Shown in pieces: positions 8,274-16,837 of a stretch of DNA of 64,000 bases (position 1 is the stretch's first letter; the number at the start of each line of letters is the position of its first letter). The stretch is from assembly GCF_001467895.1 (NCBI RefSeq), contig NZ_LNYO01000013.1:166686-230685 (forward strand), written 5' to 3'. Origin of the DNA: Legionella nautarum (GTDB taxonomy: Bacteria; Pseudomonadota; Gammaproteobacteria; Legionellales; Legionellaceae). The position numbers and the translations under genes are program-made. The notes beneath the pieces were generated by a model. It ran no database searches. It saw nothing but the letters and a program-made list of their open reading frames with translations, and was not told the origin of the DNA.

Positions 8274-8543
8274 TTATTCTTTAGGGACATAGCCAGCCGG
8301 TGCTGTTGAGCCTTCTCCAAAGAAATATTTCTTCATTTCTTCATTAAGAAATTCTCTTGCCTTGGGGTCTATTAAGCTTAGACGATATTCGTTAATTAGC
8401 ATCGTTTGGTGTGCTAACCACATCTTCCATGCTTGTTTTGAGACCTGATTAAAAATCTTTTCACCCAAAGGACCAGGGAAAGGTGCTTTATCTAAACCTT
8501 CTGCCTCTTGATTTAATTTAGAACAAAAAACATATCTTGTCAT
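8274..8543 (-). CDS. yggX: Fe(2+)-trafficking/oxidative damage protection protein YggX
   Basis: 89 residues, the usual size for YggX. It starts [18 protein letters not shown], carrying the conserved Cys in VFCxK, and continues [11 protein letters not shown] and [17 protein letters not shown]. The family protects iron-sulfur proteins and limits oxidative damage, often next to mutY in other gammaproteobacteria; mutY is not adjacent here. It is the first gene of a probable yggX-psuG pair. Confidence 0.95.
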   Translation of the reverse strand: MTRYVFCSKLNQEAEGLDKAPFPGPLGEKIFNQVSKQAWKMWLAHQTMLINEYRLSLIDPKAREFLNEEMKKYFFGEGSTAPAGYVPKE

Positions 8544-8704
8544 GCTTGATCTCTCAAAAACTTCACCTTTTTTCTTCTGCGAGATACAGAGAAGATGCCT
8601 GTGGGGCAGATATTGTCCCTAAGGCTTGGTTACTTCATTTAAAGTTAAACAATGCATGATTATGCGATAATGAAACCTGTAATACCAGGCCAATTTATAT
8701 TCTA

Positions 8705-9265
8705 TCAATCAGCTCGGCACTTGGCTTGCTGAGCTAGGATAATATGCTGAGAAAGTAATTGCTCCTGCTCTTTATCCAATTCGTCAAACTGCACTGCAGT
8801 ATGGTACTGGTTTTCATTATGATATTGACTATATACAACTACAGCATTGACAACTATAGGCAACATTTTTGGTTTGGTATAAATGATTATTTTCATATGC
8901 GTTTTTTCTTTAATCCGCTCTTTGGTTTTAAACGCCATACCACCTAAACTAAGATTGACTTTGCGGACATGAATATTGTCACCCAGCATCAGATGTCGTG
9001 CTAGGTATTCGACTTTTGCATTAATTAAATTCAAATAATGGGCAAGAGCTGGTTCTTCCATTGCCAGCGTTTGGGTTAAGCCAGCTAATTCGTAATCAAT
9101 ACTTTGAAAATATTGTGTCGCTTCCATATAGCGTTTACCACTTTGACCCAATAGTTCATCGGTAATGTGCTTTTCAGAATAAGGCTCCCCGGTTTCAACT
9201 AATTTGTAATCAAAGTAAACTTGATCTTCTATGCGGAAATGCTGGCGTCTTTCGTGTATTGGCAT
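8705..9265 (-). CDS. PilZ-domain cyclic-di-GMP receptor protein
   Basis: 186 residues with the two-part c-di-GMP signature split by a long insert. The arginine motif ERRQHFR is at residues 5-11, and NLSLGGMAFK at about 105 corresponds to the (D/N)xSxxG motif. The region between (about 20-95) is helical and lacks a signal peptide, as in N-terminally extended PilZ proteins. It probably acts as a cytosolic effector of c-di-GMP signalling; its target is not visible. GGAG lies six bases before the ATG. Confidence 0.8.
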   Translation of the reverse strand: MPIHERRQHFRIEDQVYFDYKLVETGEPYSEKHITDELLGQSGKRYMEATQYFQSIDYELAGLTQTLAMEEPALAHYLNLINAKVEYLARHLMLGDNIHVRKVNLSLGGMAFKTKERIKEKTHMKIIIYTKPKMLPIVVNAVVVYSQYHNENQYHTAVQFDELDKEQEQLLSQHIILAQQAKCRAD

Positions 9266-9332
9266 GATTACTCCATAAAGTCCATTTTAAGAGGTAACCT
9301 AATTTCTTAGGATGCCTGCCAAGTTATTCTTT

Positions 9333-9352
9333 GTTGCAAAGCAGCTTGCAAC
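9333..9352. repeat. short perfect inverted repeat
   Basis: GTTGCAA-N6-TTGCAAC between the PilZ gene and traX-like gene. On the minus strand it lies after the traX-like stop but lacks a T-run, so it could be either a weak transcript end or a protein-binding site for the PilZ gene promoter. Confidence 0.4.
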
Positions 9353-9441
9353 CTTTTATTTCCATAAGTAATTCCATTGTCACAATCTATCTTAAATATA
9401 GACGTATATTTTGAATTATTAATAAAAATATAGATCAAATT

Positions 9442-10152
9442 TTAGACCCAGCGGCTTAATAAATATAAAATATAGATATGAAGTGGATAATAGACGTAGA
9501 AAAAATAACGAATACGTGGAACTTTAATATTAATTTGTGTGGCTAGAAAAATGAGAGGTAAGGTAGCTAGAGCCCAATTATTACCATTAATATTATCAAG
9601 AAATAAATAGGCAAAAAGCCAAATCAAAAGACCAACTAAAGTTGATTTTCTGCAATAAAACCAAGAACTAAGGCAGAAGAAAATCCCAACCCAGCTGTAC
9701 TCTACCACAAGGCTGCCTAATAAGAAAATCAAGAGGGCAAAGGCGCGATTTCTTGTTCCGCCTACCTCGAAACAATAAAGAATCGCTGTAGCGACAGCTA
9801 ACATGAACATAATGTTCAAAGGCCATAGGTATTGCAAATGGCGCATGGCAATATAGCCGGGAGTGGCGATGATGCCAAAAATGATTAAACGAATTAAAAC
9901 TCGTTTATGAAGTCCACGAGAAAGGGCATCAGGTTGAGCAAAATTATAAGCAAAAATAAAAGCGAAGAGAGGCATGGCAAGTCTGCCCGCGCAGTAAAGC
10001 GCTGGAATGGAGGAGGCAAACAAAAATCGATTAGCGTGATCGATTGTCATGGACATTAAAGCAATCCATTTCACGACTTCCATGGTTCCACTGCTGATTT
10101 TAAGAGGAGGAAGGTTGTTCATCGTTGCCCAATCGAGGTGCTTGCCCAACAT
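9442..10152 (-). CDS. TraX-like membrane acyltransferase
   Basis: 236 residues with about seven or eight hydrophobic segments. IALMSMTIDHANRF near residue 30 matches the conserved M-x-IDH entry of TraX, and GRLAMPLFAFIFAYN follows at about 55. TraX of the F plasmid acetylates pilin; chromosomal homologues in bacteria without an F-type transfer region are common and probably acylate other substrates. No tra genes are nearby. TTGGAGATTA precedes the ATG, supporting this start. Confidence 0.85.
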   Translation of the reverse strand: MLGKHLDWATMNNLPPLKISSGTMEVVKWIALMSMTIDHANRFLFASSIPALYCAGRLAMPLFAFIFAYNFAQPDALSRGLHKRVLIRLIIFGIIATPGYIAMRHLQYLWPLNIMFMLAVATAILYCFEVGGTRNRAFALLIFLLGSLVVEYSWVGIFFCLSSWFYCRKSTLVGLLIWLFAYLFLDNINGNNWALATLPLIFLATQINIKVPRIRYFFYVYYPLHIYILYLLSRWV

Positions 10153-10340
10153 TAATCTCCAATTTCACCCTGTCTTTTTGATAGCTCAATGGTAACGGTA
10201 ATAAGCCGCTCTATGGAATAAGTTTTTTAAAATTTTCATAAAGTTATGCGCACCCAGCTCATTTTTCTCCTGGAGGCATTGCTGAATTTTAGTGAACCTT
10301 AGAAGGTATGCCCGTATGAATACATACAGGCAAATTGCAT

Positions 10341-10649
10341 TTAATTACAGTAAGTTTCTAACCAACATTCCCCATAAGAATTGCAGACCTCAACCTTTTC
10401 ACACAAGGGAGCATAATAGCGTCTAGTGGGGACATTAATCACAATATTGGGACCACCCCAACCGCCTCCATAAGAATACCCGCCACCGTATCCCCCCCAG
10501 CCATAACCATAGCCACCACCATGATAATGTTCATGACCACCGTACCATCCTCTGCCATGACCATGCCAGGCTGCGCAAGTTGTGCTCGCAAGAATGCCTA
10601 TAACAAACACAAAAGTGCTGAAGGTATTGCGCTTGCTGTTTATAAACAT
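10341..10649 (-). CDS. small secreted Gly/His/Tyr-rich protein
   Basis: 102 residues if read from the ATG at 10649, which has GAGG six bases upstream; a longer frame would need a TTG start. A signal peptide (FINSKRNTFSTFVFVIGILA, cleavage near STTCA-AW) leads into a 40-residue Gly/Tyr/Trp/His-rich stretch with HGHGRGWYGG. The C-terminal tail has four Cys (CEKVEVC, GEC, TYC). The tail suggests a disulfide-bonded periplasmic or surface protein. The His-rich part could bind metal, but that is a guess. Confidence 0.7.
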   Translation of the reverse strand: MFINSKRNTFSTFVFVIGILASTTCAAWHGHGRGWYGGHEHYHGGGYGYGWGGYGGGYSYGGGWGGPNIVINVPTRRYYAPLCEKVEVCNSYGECWLETYCN

Positions 10650-10867
10650 GAGTATCCTCAAAAAATTTATTATTAACAGTGAGTTGCAGCACAGGGCTAG
10701 GAAGAATCATTCTAAAAATAGTCTTTTTCCTTAGCGGAGTGCTGACAAAGTATACAAGAGATTAGGAGAGGGAGCTATTGTTTCATTGTTCATCAATTTA
10801 ATAAAAAGCCAATTTCCCGTGCACCTCCAGTGTCCATACTCCCTATTAAAATATCGCCATTAAACCA

Positions 10868-11926
10868 TTAGGTTGTATAACCGACGGAATAGCCATTTTT
10901 CTCTACGAAATCAGGATTAGAGTTAGATGAAGGGATATCTGGAGTATTCATACTATTTTTTTCATTATTAAGAGTATTTAATGGGGAAAACTTAGTATCA
11001 ATTAACGATGTGAGCAAACAGTGAATCAATAACATACTAACACAGGCTAACAAGACTACAGGGATCGGCGTTGTAAACAACAAAAACAACCCAAGGGGTA
11101 AAAAAACGCTACTAAGGATAACTTGATTTAAATCCTTTAGATGAGCACGAGTCTTTGCAAGCTCTTCGTTCATGATCTGTTGAGAACTCACTTCATTAAG
11201 TTTAAGTTGATTTATTAATTTATGGTTTTTCTTTACCTCGGTTATAACTCGTAATAGTGAGCTGATAAGAACGATAGTAGAGATAAGAGGCGAAAGTGGT
11301 ACTGTAATGATTGAAAAAGAAAATAAAGCAAAAACTGTCACTATAGCTAAGCTAGTAAGTAAAGAGCGAAGAGTATTAAATTCTTTATTCTGCCATTCGA
11401 TTGCTAAACGAGTTCGCTCAATACCTGTAGCCTGATTGTATTTTAACTCATATTCGTCTTTCTCTTGTTTGTAGCGAATTATCATTATAAAAATATCGAT
11501 AAGTTGTGCTAGCGTTTCTAATTGCATCCCCCTAAGACCAGAAGATATTGAGTTTCTATAGGATAACCAAAAAAACTGAGTCAGGTTAACGGCACACCAC
11601 AAACTGTCGTTTAAAAGACTGTAGAATAACTCTCTACGTAGTTTATAATCGGTTTGTTCTTTGGATTCAACCCAATTTAGCTGTACTAATAAGCCTATAT
11701 TGGTTGAAAGGCGAAGCATATAAAGAGAAAAACTCATAATACCCAAAGAAGTGTCTAAGGGGGAAAGAGCTCTCATGCTTTTTTGTGAACTTGCAAAATA
11801 CTTTGCTAATCCTTTAGCCCGATTCACTTGAATTCTTTTATTATTTAAATCAGACAGGCTGCTACTAAAAAATTGTAATGTGGATTTTAAGCGCTGTTTT
11901 GATGTGCTTTGCTTATGCTTACTCAT
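10868..11926 (-). CDS. hypothetical membrane protein with central coiled coil
   Basis: About 352 residues from the ATG at 11926, preferred over 11959 because GAGGAAA lies just before it. Hydrophobic segments appear near residues 60-80, 195-225 and 275-315, separated by charged helical stretches, for example ELKYNQATGIERTRLAIEW. The tail is Asn/Ser-rich. I do not recognise a family. It is transcribed away from the two-component system, and the palindrome at 11995-12010 lies in the shared 143-bp region, so it may be a target of that regulator. Confidence 0.65.
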   Translation of the reverse strand: MSKHKQSTSKQRLKSTLQFFSSSLSDLNNKRIQVNRAKGLAKYFASSQKSMRALSPLDTSLGIMSFSLYMLRLSTNIGLLVQLNWVESKEQTDYKLRRELFYSLLNDSLWCAVNLTQFFWLSYRNSISSGLRGMQLETLAQLIDIFIMIIRYKQEKDEYELKYNQATGIERTRLAIEWQNKEFNTLRSLLTSLAIVTVFALFSFSIITVPLSPLISTIVLISSLLRVITEVKKNHKLINQLKLNEVSSQQIMNEELAKTRAHLKDLNQVILSSVFLPLGLFLLFTTPIPVVLLACVSMLLIHCLLTSLIDTKFSPLNTLNNEKNSMNTPDIPSSNSNPDFVEKNGYSVGYTT

Positions 11927-11994
11927 CTTAATTTCCTCATTCAATACATGAGTTAACAATAAGCAATTGATCCTGTTAGATTCGTGGCATCCAC

Positions 11995-12010
11995 ATTACA
12001 AAACTGTAAT
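11995..12010. promoter_or_regulatory. palindromic operator, candidate response-regulator box
   Basis: ATTACAAAACTGTAAT is a perfect 6+4+6 palindrome, 59 bp before the response-regulator start. Metal-responsive OmpR-family regulators (CusR/CopR class) bind similar short inverted repeats near their own promoters. Binding here is an inference from position and form. Confidence 0.55.
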
Positions 12011-12069
12011 CCATTATATTCGTCAGTTTTTTTATGTTATATTGACTATTTTTTAAGCATAGAGAGCTT

Positions 12070-12741
12070 ATGCGAATATTAATTGTTGAAGATCAAAAGA
12101 GAACTGCTGATTTTATCTGCAAGGGATTTAATGAATACCAATTTCAAGCAGATGCGGTATACGATGGTGCGGAAGCAATTTATCAATTATCCGAAATAAA
12201 CTACGATGCGGTTGTTTTAGACGTTATGTTACCAATAATGAATGGATGGGATGTGCTTGAAAAGATTCGAGAACTAAAACCAGACTTACCTGTTTTGATG
12301 CTCTCTGCTTGTGATGATGTAGATAGTCGTGTCAAAGGGCTTGAAATGGGTGCTGATGATTACCTTATTAAACCCTTTTCCTTCAATGAACTACTCGCTC
12401 GCGTAAGATCGTTGCTACGAAGAAAACCGAATGATCGCCCCATAATATTAAGCATTGATGATCTGAGCTTAAATTTACAAAAGCACAGCGCAAAACGAGG
12501 AGAAAAAAAATTAGCTTTAACAGCAAAAGAATTCAAGCTTCTGGCACTTATGTTGCGACGAAGTGGTGAGGTGCTCTCAAGGACTTTGATTGCTGAACAA
12601 GTTTGGGATATTCATTTTGACTCGAATACCAACATCATCGATGTCGCCATAAAGCGCTTAAGGGAAAAAGTAGATAATGAGCACCCAAACAAATTGATCC
12701 ATACTGTTCGGGGGGTAGGTTATGTATTGGAAGTTCGCTAA
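12070..12741 (+). CDS. OmpR/PhoB-family response regulator (CusR/CopR-like)
   Basis: 223 residues. The receiver domain (1-115) has the acidic pair ED at 7-8, phospho-acceptor Asp51 in VVLDVMLP, Ser/Thr in MLSACDD and Lys in LIKPFSF. The winged-helix DNA-binding domain (about 125-223) has LTAKEFKLLALMLRRSGEVL and RGVGYVLE. The closest-looking class is the heavy-metal regulators CusR/CopR/IrlR. The stop overlaps the kinase start by 20 bp, so the two are translated together. Confidence 0.9.
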   Translation: MRILIVEDQKRTADFICKGFNEYQFQADAVYDGAEAIYQLSEINYDAVVLDVMLPIMNGWDVLEKIRELKPDLPVLMLSACDDVDSRVKGLEMGADDYLIKPFSFNELLARVRSLLRRKPNDRPIILSIDDLSLNLQKHSAKRGEKKLALTAKEFKLLALMLRRSGEVLSRTLIAEQVWDIHFDSNTNIIDVAIKRLREKVDNEHPNKLIHTVRGVGYVLEVR

Positions 12742-13798
12742 ATCCATGTCAATCACCAACCGTCTATTATTGGTATTTTTTTGCTCAAACCTGCTGATAT
12801 TGTCTTTAATTACCGGGTTAGTATACCCTCCGATGAAAGAGTTGCTTCATCAAGCACATTCTAATAATGAGTATTACACTTATTTATTAACTCAAGTTTG
12901 TATTAAAAAATTTTTTGCTGCCCTATGGTTTTCTGCCTTGATAATTATTATCGCCAGTTATTTGATCGCAAAAAAAAGTATGAGGCCTATTAAAAATTTT
13001 ACTAAAGAGCTCGCCTCTATTAGCGCTTCTTCCCTCAATAAACGATTACCCTATAAAGAGAGTCCCAAAGAACTGCAGGAGTTAGCTAATACTTGCAATG
13101 ATATGCTATTTCGCGTGGAGTGTGCATTTAGACATTTGAAGCAATTTTCAGCCAGCATGGCTCATGAATTACGAACCCCCATTCACTATCTTCAAACTGC
13201 TACGGAAATTACCCTGACTAAGCCCCAAACGACTGAAACCTATCAACAGCTGTTACAAACCCATCTTGAGGAATATCAAAATTTAACCCAACTGATAGAT
13301 AATCTACTCTTTATAACTCGTTGTGAACATGGGCAACTTCAATTAAAAAGAAGAAAAATATCCGCAAACAGCTTAGTGAGTTCGATTGTTGAATATTATC
13401 ATTCTACTGCTCAAGAAAATGGAATAGATATTCAGGTTTTTGGTGATGCTCAAATTGAGGTCGATGAACAACTATTTAAACGTGTTATTTCCAATTTAAT
13501 AGACAACAGCCTAGCCTATAGCAACGAAGGTGGAAAGATATTAATAAGCATAGAAAAAAGACCGAACGATAGCATTCAAATTGTTATAAAAGACAATGGA
13601 ATAGGTATATCTAAAGAACACTTACCACTTTTATGTCAAGGCTTTTATCGCGTCGATCACGGGAAAAACACAGGACTTGGTTTAGGTTTAGCAATTGCTA
13701 AATCCATCATGGAGTACCATAAAGGCCGACTTGTGGTAGAAAGCCAGCCCAGTTTAGGGACCAGTGTCATTTTGACCTTATTAGTCAATGAAGCTTAA
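12722..13798 (+). CDS. sensor histidine kinase, partner of the upstream regulator
   Basis: 358 residues: transmembrane helices near 10-32 and 60-82 around a very short periplasmic part (~27 residues), then a HAMP-like segment. The HisKA H-box SASMAHELRTPIHYLQ has its His near 149. The ATPase domain has N-box NLIDNSLAYSN, G1 DNGIGI and G2 GLGLGLAIAKSI. CusS-type sensors have a large periplasmic metal-binding loop; here it is nearly absent, so the stimulus may be within the membrane or cytosol. Confidence 0.9.
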   Translation: MYWKFAKSMSITNRLLLVFFCSNLLILSLITGLVYPPMKELLHQAHSNNEYYTYLLTQVCIKKFFAALWFSALIIIIASYLIAKKSMRPIKNFTKELASISASSLNKRLPYKESPKELQELANTCNDMLFRVECAFRHLKQFSASMAHELRTPIHYLQTATEITLTKPQTTETYQQLLQTHLEEYQNLTQLIDNLLFITRCEHGQLQLKRRKISANSLVSSIVEYYHSTAQENGIDIQVFGDAQIEVDEQLFKRVISNLIDNSLAYSNEGGKILISIEKRPNDSIQIVIKDNGIGISKEHLPLLCQGFYRVDHGKNTGLGLGLAIAKSIMEYHKGRLVVESQPSLGTSVILTLLVNEA

Positions 13799-13849
13799 GA
13801 AGGGGGAATTACAATTTTCTGCAATTAAAAAAGGGATTAGCGTTTAAAT

Positions 13850-14665
13850 TTATTTCTTTTTTGGACCCTCTTCGTTCTCAATAATTTCCACTTTTTTTCT
13901 TTTTAAATCCTTTTTCGTGTTTGTAACTATCAAGCTATCATTAGACAATAAAGCAGCTGTGTTTTTCTTTCTCCAGTCGAACACATTGGTATTTAAATCC
14001 TGTTTTAAGTTGTGAGATACCTCATAGTTAAAAGAAGATTGCAAAAACTTTTGACAGCGTTCCTTAAAGACTTCTTGGCAAGCTGCCTTATTTAAATCCA
14101 TTATAAGATGTTCAGAAGTAGAATCCTTTAAATCAACTAGTCGCTCTGCCTCTTCTTTTTTAAACCAAGCGACTAGCTCTTTATCATTACTAATATCCAA
14201 GGGATAAAAGCCAAATTTATTGTAAACAGCTAATGAGTCAGTTGTGGGATATACTGCCAAATCGGTTCGTCCGCTATGTACAAAAAAATCCAGCGCATAA
14301 AATATCATTAAATTGGCTAGCCCTTTTCCTCGGTATTTTTTATCGACAAATACACTAAATAATTGTGATACTGGGTTTTGGGAGTCTTTGGTTAGTTTTA
14401 ACTCACAAAAGCCGATAATTTTTTTATTTTCTCTTAGAACCAGCATTAGATCACATCTATCATTATTTTCTCGTAACCATTTTCCATTATTTTCAAATAA
14501 TTTTCTTGCTTGAGGACATTGTTCGTCCTCTTCAAGATACATTTCTGCCATTGCATCGTCTTGTGTTACATAATCCATAAAGTCAGTAAAATCATTTGAA
14601 TTAGGGTAGTCAAGGACGAATTTCTCTTCAGAAGATTGAGTTATCTCATCCAACTTTTCTTGCAT
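13850..14665 (-). CDS. GNAT-family N-acetyltransferase with basic C-terminal tail
   Basis: 271 residues. The GNAT core lies between about 15 and 165: strand LMLVLRENKKIIGFCELKL, then motif A VFVDKKYRGKGLANLM, whose RGKGLA is the acetyl-CoA pyrophosphate loop. VYNKFGFYP closes the fold. About 100 further residues have no known domain and end in a Lys-rich, Glu-containing tail (KKDLKRKKVEIIENEEGPKK). The tail resembles both a monopartite nuclear-localisation cluster and the Glu-rich C-terminal signals of Dot/Icm substrates. Substrate unknown; effector status is inference. Confidence 0.75.
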   Translation of the reverse strand: MQEKLDEITQSSEEKFVLDYPNSNDFTDFMDYVTQDDAMAEMYLEEDEQCPQARKLFENNGKWLRENNDRCDLMLVLRENKKIIGFCELKLTKDSQNPVSQLFSVFVDKKYRGKGLANLMIFYALDFFVHSGRTDLAVYPTTDSLAVYNKFGFYPLDISNDKELVAWFKKEEAERLVDLKDSTSEHLIMDLNKAACQEVFKERCQKFLQSSFNYEVSHNLKQDLNTNVFDWRKKNTAALLSNDSLIVTNTKKDLKRKKVEIIENEEGPKKK

Positions 14666-14915
14666 TAGGTTTTACCCCCTCTTAGAAAAAATATCGGCTT
14701 ATATAAAATATAACAAATGGCATAATATTAACCAGGAATATATCTTTTACGCAAAACACTGAGGGACGGCCAGTGCAATCGTGGGCCCTGAACAGGCCGC
14801 GACACATCAGCGGTAATATTAATTTACCAACATACCCTAATTCGAAAAAAATAAATGGAGTCAAGACTAGTTTTTTATTATTTATTTGTTAAGATAATCA
14901 GCCCGAAGCTATTTC

Positions 14916-14937
14916 TTTTATCCACAAACCTGTGGAT
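14916..14937. repeat. inverted pair of DnaA-box-like sequences (copy 1)
   Basis: TTATCCACA at 14916-14924, a 4-nt spacer, then TGTGGATAT at 14929-14937. The left arm is a perfect DnaA consensus box; the right arm has one mismatch. Confidence 0.6.
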
Positions 14938-15045
14938 ATCTTTTCTATAGTAGATTTCTTCTTCACTATCCCAGAGCTTAATTTTCTTGACACACCTTAT
15001 GGAGAAAGGCTTTTGGCTTTGTATTTTGATTTTCATTCACAGCTG

Positions 15046-15068
15046 TTATCCACAAATTCAGTGGATAA
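15046..15068. repeat. inverted pair of DnaA-box-like sequences (copy 2)
   Basis: TTATCCACA at 15046-15054, spacer AATTC, then AGTGGATAA at 15060-15068. The sequence then continues CTCTGTGCAT, which is echoed after copy 3 as CTGTGTGTAT. Confidence 0.6.
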
Positions 15069-15199
15069 CTCTGTGCATACACTGTCGAATAGCATATGGA
15101 GAAAGGGGCTTTTATAACTGTTTAGGGTTTCTACAATCGGGCCTAATTGATCAGTTGTACAGTCCGCAGATTGAATTTTCCTGCATTGATCGCTGATAG

Positions 15200-16171
15200 T
15201 TAATATCCTTTATGCCGCATAATAGAAAAACTTAAACTGATTATTGTTTCTCCGCACAAAAGCAATTGTAATAAGATCAAGGCTAGGAATGAAAAAGAGG
15301 TAGAAAATAGGGGGGCATTCATAAAAACAGCGAAATTAAATAATATGCCTGATAAAGAGACTGCGGCGATAGCTCCCCACCAACCAAGTCTGAGACTAAT
15401 AATGAAGGTTATCAAAACATTGACTAGGGCAAATAAAATAGCAGTACTTGGAGTAGAGCTAAAACTAAAGGCAATGGTAGAAAAAACTAAAAGAATGTAA
15501 AGCGAAAGCTGCTCTTTAGTCATCTGTTTTATAGACTTATATTGTGGAAAATAAGCGTCCCAGCTGATCATTGCTAAAGAAAATATAAGTATTCCGTTAA
15601 AATTAGCCAGCCACCATTGTAGCCCAATTTGAATGGGTAGCTCTGTTGGGTGCATGGATGGATAGCAGATAACAAGCAGCAAACTACTAACTAGACCTGT
15701 TAGCATGGCAGTGTATAAGATAAATTTAATAAACTCGTTCAGCTGATGAAAAATAAGGGTGGGGTTAAGAAGGTAGCGATAATTAAACCAAAGTAGCAAT
15801 AAGGCTTGTACAGTGAGTAAACTTGCGCAGCCTAACGCTAAGAAAAAATTAGCTGTTGCAAGGTAGTAAGCAAAAAAATTGCCTAAGACAATTCCTGGCA
15901 GGACACTCAATCCACGTAAAAAAAGATAGGCGCAAGCAGTTCCAGTAGCGAACCATAAGGGGAAGGGATTTAAAGACAAGGTACTGAGGTTCAAACCGCC
16001 ATACTGGATAAAAAATACCAGAATGTTTACCATAACTAATCGTTGCAACGATAATTTTTTAAATTGCTGGTTCAGTTGAGGCTGTATTATTTCCGAATTC
16101 TGCTTAACAATGGTCATCATTTGATGCCATTTACTTGGGTGGGATTCTAAGAGCGACTTTTGTAAACCCAT
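15200..16171 (-). CDS. MASE1-domain integral membrane protein without output domain
   Basis: 323 residues, almost all hydrophobic, with about eight or nine transmembrane segments. It has MASE1 landmarks such as LWFATGTACAYLFLRG near residue 75 and LPGIVLGNFFAYYL near 92. MASE1 is normally an N-terminal sensory module fused to GGDEF, EAL or histidine-kinase domains; here the protein ends after the membrane part. It may sense a ligand and signal through a partner, or be a remnant. Its start is only 18 bp from the divergent methyltransferase start. Confidence 0.8.
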   Translation of the reverse strand: MGLQKSLLESHPSKWHQMMTIVKQNSEIIQPQLNQQFKKLSLQRLVMVNILVFFIQYGGLNLSTLSLNPFPLWFATGTACAYLFLRGLSVLPGIVLGNFFAYYLATANFFLALGCASLLTVQALLLLWFNYRYLLNPTLIFHQLNEFIKFILYTAMLTGLVSSLLLVICYPSMHPTELPIQIGLQWWLANFNGILIFSLAMISWDAYFPQYKSIKQMTKEQLSLYILLVFSTIAFSFSSTPSTAILFALVNVLITFIISLRLGWWGAIAAVSLSGILFNFAVFMNAPLFSTSFSFLALILLQLLLCGETIISLSFSIMRHKGY

Positions 16172-16189
16172 AAGAAGGTACCTGCTACA

Positions 16190-16819
16190 ATGATCTTTCG
16201 AGCGTTTTCAACAGAACCCAGTATCAATGATACTGATACACTATGCCAACATTATTTAACTATTTTATATCATGAGGTTCAGCAAAAAAATCCTATTATA
16301 ACCGGTAACCTTTGTGAAACCTACGGTGAGATTCTCTATCCCAGCGTTAATAAATTATTATCAGCCATTCAACTTTCCGATGCCGATGTATTCGTTGATT
16401 ACGGTTCAGGTGTTGGGAAAATGTTAATACAAGTTTTTTTAAAGACTGTAGTCAAAGAAGCCTATGGCATCGAAATTGTTCCAGAACTACATCAGCAAGC
16501 TTTAAATGCGGCTCAAAGACTGCAGCAGGAGTTACCTGATTTTTATCAAAATAATCGAAAATTAACCTTTTGGTTGGGCAATTTTTTAGAGATTCCTATA
16601 CCCTCTGCGACAGTGGCTATAATAGTTTCAACCTGTTTCTCCCAGCCGTTGTTGAACGCTTTAGGAAAAATCATTGAAGCCACTCCAAGCATCCATACCG
16701 TATTATCTTTACGGCCTGTCAGTACCTTGCAACGTCTTCCCTTTAAAAAAGCAATTGCTGTTGAATGTTCCTGGGACAGTGCCTTATGTTATATCTATAG
16801 TACTAAGACGGTCACTTAA
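16190..16819 (+). CDS. DOT1-like class I SAM-dependent methyltransferase
   Basis: 209 residues. ETYGEILYPSV near residue 44 matches the TYGE (D1) loop of DOT1 enzymes. VFVDYGSGVGKMLIQVFL near 67 matches DOT1 motif I (F-x-D-x-GSGVG...Q), and AYGIEIVPE gives the acidic residue that binds SAM ribose. The NNF motif of true histone H3-K79 methyltransferases is not clearly kept (IVSTCFSQPLL lies at that place). The protein is a bare catalytic core with no basic DNA-binding region. It could methylate a bacterial or a host protein. Confidence 0.7.
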   Translation: MIFRAFSTEPSINDTDTLCQHYLTILYHEVQQKNPIITGNLCETYGEILYPSVNKLLSAIQLSDADVFVDYGSGVGKMLIQVFLKTVVKEAYGIEIVPELHQQALNAAQRLQQELPDFYQNNRKLTFWLGNFLEIPIPSATVAIIVSTCFSQPLLNALGKIIEATPSIHTVLSLRPVSTLQRLPFKKAIAVECSWDSALCYIYSTKTVT

Positions 16820-16837
16820 TGCGATAATTCCCCATTA

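Larger units (their letters stand above)
14666..15199. other. 534-bp gene-free stretch with GC-rich island and DnaA-box palindromes
   Basis: No convincing coding frame is present; the short frames have poor starts and odd composition. Positions 14755-14815 form a locally GC-rich block (with GGGACGGCCAGTG and GGGCCCTGAACAGGCCGCG) in otherwise AT-rich DNA, which could be a structured RNA or an insertion scar. Two near-palindromes with DnaA-box arms follow at 14916 and 15046. The words ATGGAGAAAGG and GGCTTTT recur on both sides of the second palindrome. Confidence 0.5.

Noticed and set aside
9442-10152. TraX-like gene as evidence of a conjugative element
   Set aside because: No other transfer genes are present and chromosomal TraX homologues are common.
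10309-10332. Hairpin TGCCCGTATG/CATACAGGCA as a terminator of the Gly-rich gene
   Set aside because: One mismatch and no T-run on the transcript strand; support is too weak.
14682-14864. Small leftward 60-codon frame
   Set aside because: No ribosome site, odd composition caused by the GC-rich island, and no recognisable protein.
14932-15117. Small rightward frames across the DnaA-box palindromes
   Set aside because: They start inside a palindrome and have no ribosome site or protein-like pattern.
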